A stretch of 5,584 nt of DNA from the NCBI GenBank assembly GCA_017476305.1, contig JAFVAA010000660.1:1-5584 (forward strand). The letters are read 5' to 3'. The position numbers were made by a program, and so were the translations under genes. The DNA comes from Lachnospiraceae bacterium. Its GTDB lineage: Bacteria; Bacillota; Clostridia; Lachnospirales; Lachnospiraceae. Shown here piece by piece: positions 5,312-5,584 of the stretch. The notes beneath the pieces were generated by a model, which ran no database searches, was not told the origin of the DNA, and saw only the letters and a program-made list of their open reading frames with translations. Positions within the stretch are counted from its first letter, which is position 1. Each line of letters starts with the position of its first letter.

Positions 5312-5584
5312 ATGGGTGCAGAAGAAAAAACATTTTTTAGACTGGATAAGGAAAAATGTATAAAGTGTGGAAAATGCATTGATACTTGTTCCGGCATGGT
5401 ATTACAATTTGATTCAGATGGATTCCCGAACATGAAAGAATTTGAACGCTGTGGGTGGCGGGGATGCTGGAGATGCCAGCACTGTCTGGCGGTATGTCCA
5501 AGGGAGGCGATTTCGATATTTCATAAAAATCCACAGGATTCGATCCCAAAGCCTCCGAAAAGAATGGGGGAGTACATGGAGCAG
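5312..5584 (+). CDS. 2x[4Fe-4S] ferredoxin-type protein, probable ferredoxin-nitroreductase fusion (3' end outside window)
   Basis: The first 91 codons are visible. ATG 5312 has a perfect AAGGAGG (5300-5306) five bases upstream. The first cluster motif is C16-x2-C19-x2-C22-x3-C26, lacking the Pro that usually follows the fourth Cys. The second is C52-x2-C55-x2-C58-x3-C62-P63. An additional C47 lies before the second motif, in a Trp- and Gly-rich stretch (CGWRGCWRC). After the clusters comes a Pro-rich linker (IPKPPKRMGEYME, about 77-90). In clostridial proteins of this type such a linker commonly leads into a C-terminal nitroreductase domain, giving about 270-300 residues. That second domain is inferred and not seen. 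It lies 43 bases after the nitroreductase gene in the same direction, so an operon is likely. The role is probably ferredoxin-linked flavin reduction in the cytoplasm. Confidence 0.85.
   Translation, partial: MGAEEKTFFRLDKEKCIKCGKCIDTCSGMVLQFDSDGFPNMKEFERCGWRGCWRCQHCLAVCPREAISIFHKNPQDSIPKPPKRMGEYMEQ

Overview
The window looks like an accessory region of a clostridial Firmicute, most likely Lachnospiraceae or a near relative. The reasons are moderate G+C, strong AAGGAGG-type ribosome binding sites, Clostridia-like gene families, and all supported genes lying on the + strand. This placement is inferred from style and gene content, not from a marker gene.

Layout: (1) Positions 2-991 hold the 3' end of a long, highly charged, probably coiled-coil protein of unknown function that begins upstream of the window. 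(2) A 155-base A/T-rich gap follows, with an extended -10 promoter (1052-1060) directly abutted by a perfect 8-bp dyad (1061-1085). (3) A 45-residue peptide gene (1147-1284) carries three copies of AACGGGDK behind a short basic leader. (4) The 201-base spacer after it contains three hairpins. (5) A radical SAM/SPASM enzyme (1486-2520) follows, and four bases after its stop comes an NAD(P)-dependent MDR oxidoreductase (2525-3496). (6) A divergent sirtuin resembling the ADP-ribosylating SirTM class (about 3575-4573) is next. (7) A perfect 16-bp inverted repeat separates it from an FMN nitroreductase (4666-5268). (8) The window ends inside a 2x[4Fe-4S] protein (from 5312) that probably continues into a second nitroreductase domain.

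The central item is the RiPP (ribosomally synthesised, post-translationally modified peptide) locus at 1052-2520, probably extending to 3496. The repeat peptide and enzyme match what I recall as the 'ACGX-repeat peptide' and 'radical SAM/SPASM, ACGX system' families, which are named in family databases but whose product, as far as I know, is uncharacterised. Every repeat contains Cys-Gly-Gly-Gly-Asp, which is the CX3D spacing used by the freyrasin (PapA/PapB) system for Cys-to-Asp beta-carbon thioethers. A three-ring ranthipeptide-like product is therefore a concrete, testable proposal. No transporter, protease or immunity gene is visible, so export and function are open.

The genes from 2525 onward are redox or NAD-linked: an MDR reductase, a SirTM-like protein, a nitroreductase and a ferredoxin-type protein. 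They may form a separate electrophile or oxidative-stress cluster. Only the MDR gene has spacing tight enough to suggest co-translation with the radical SAM gene.
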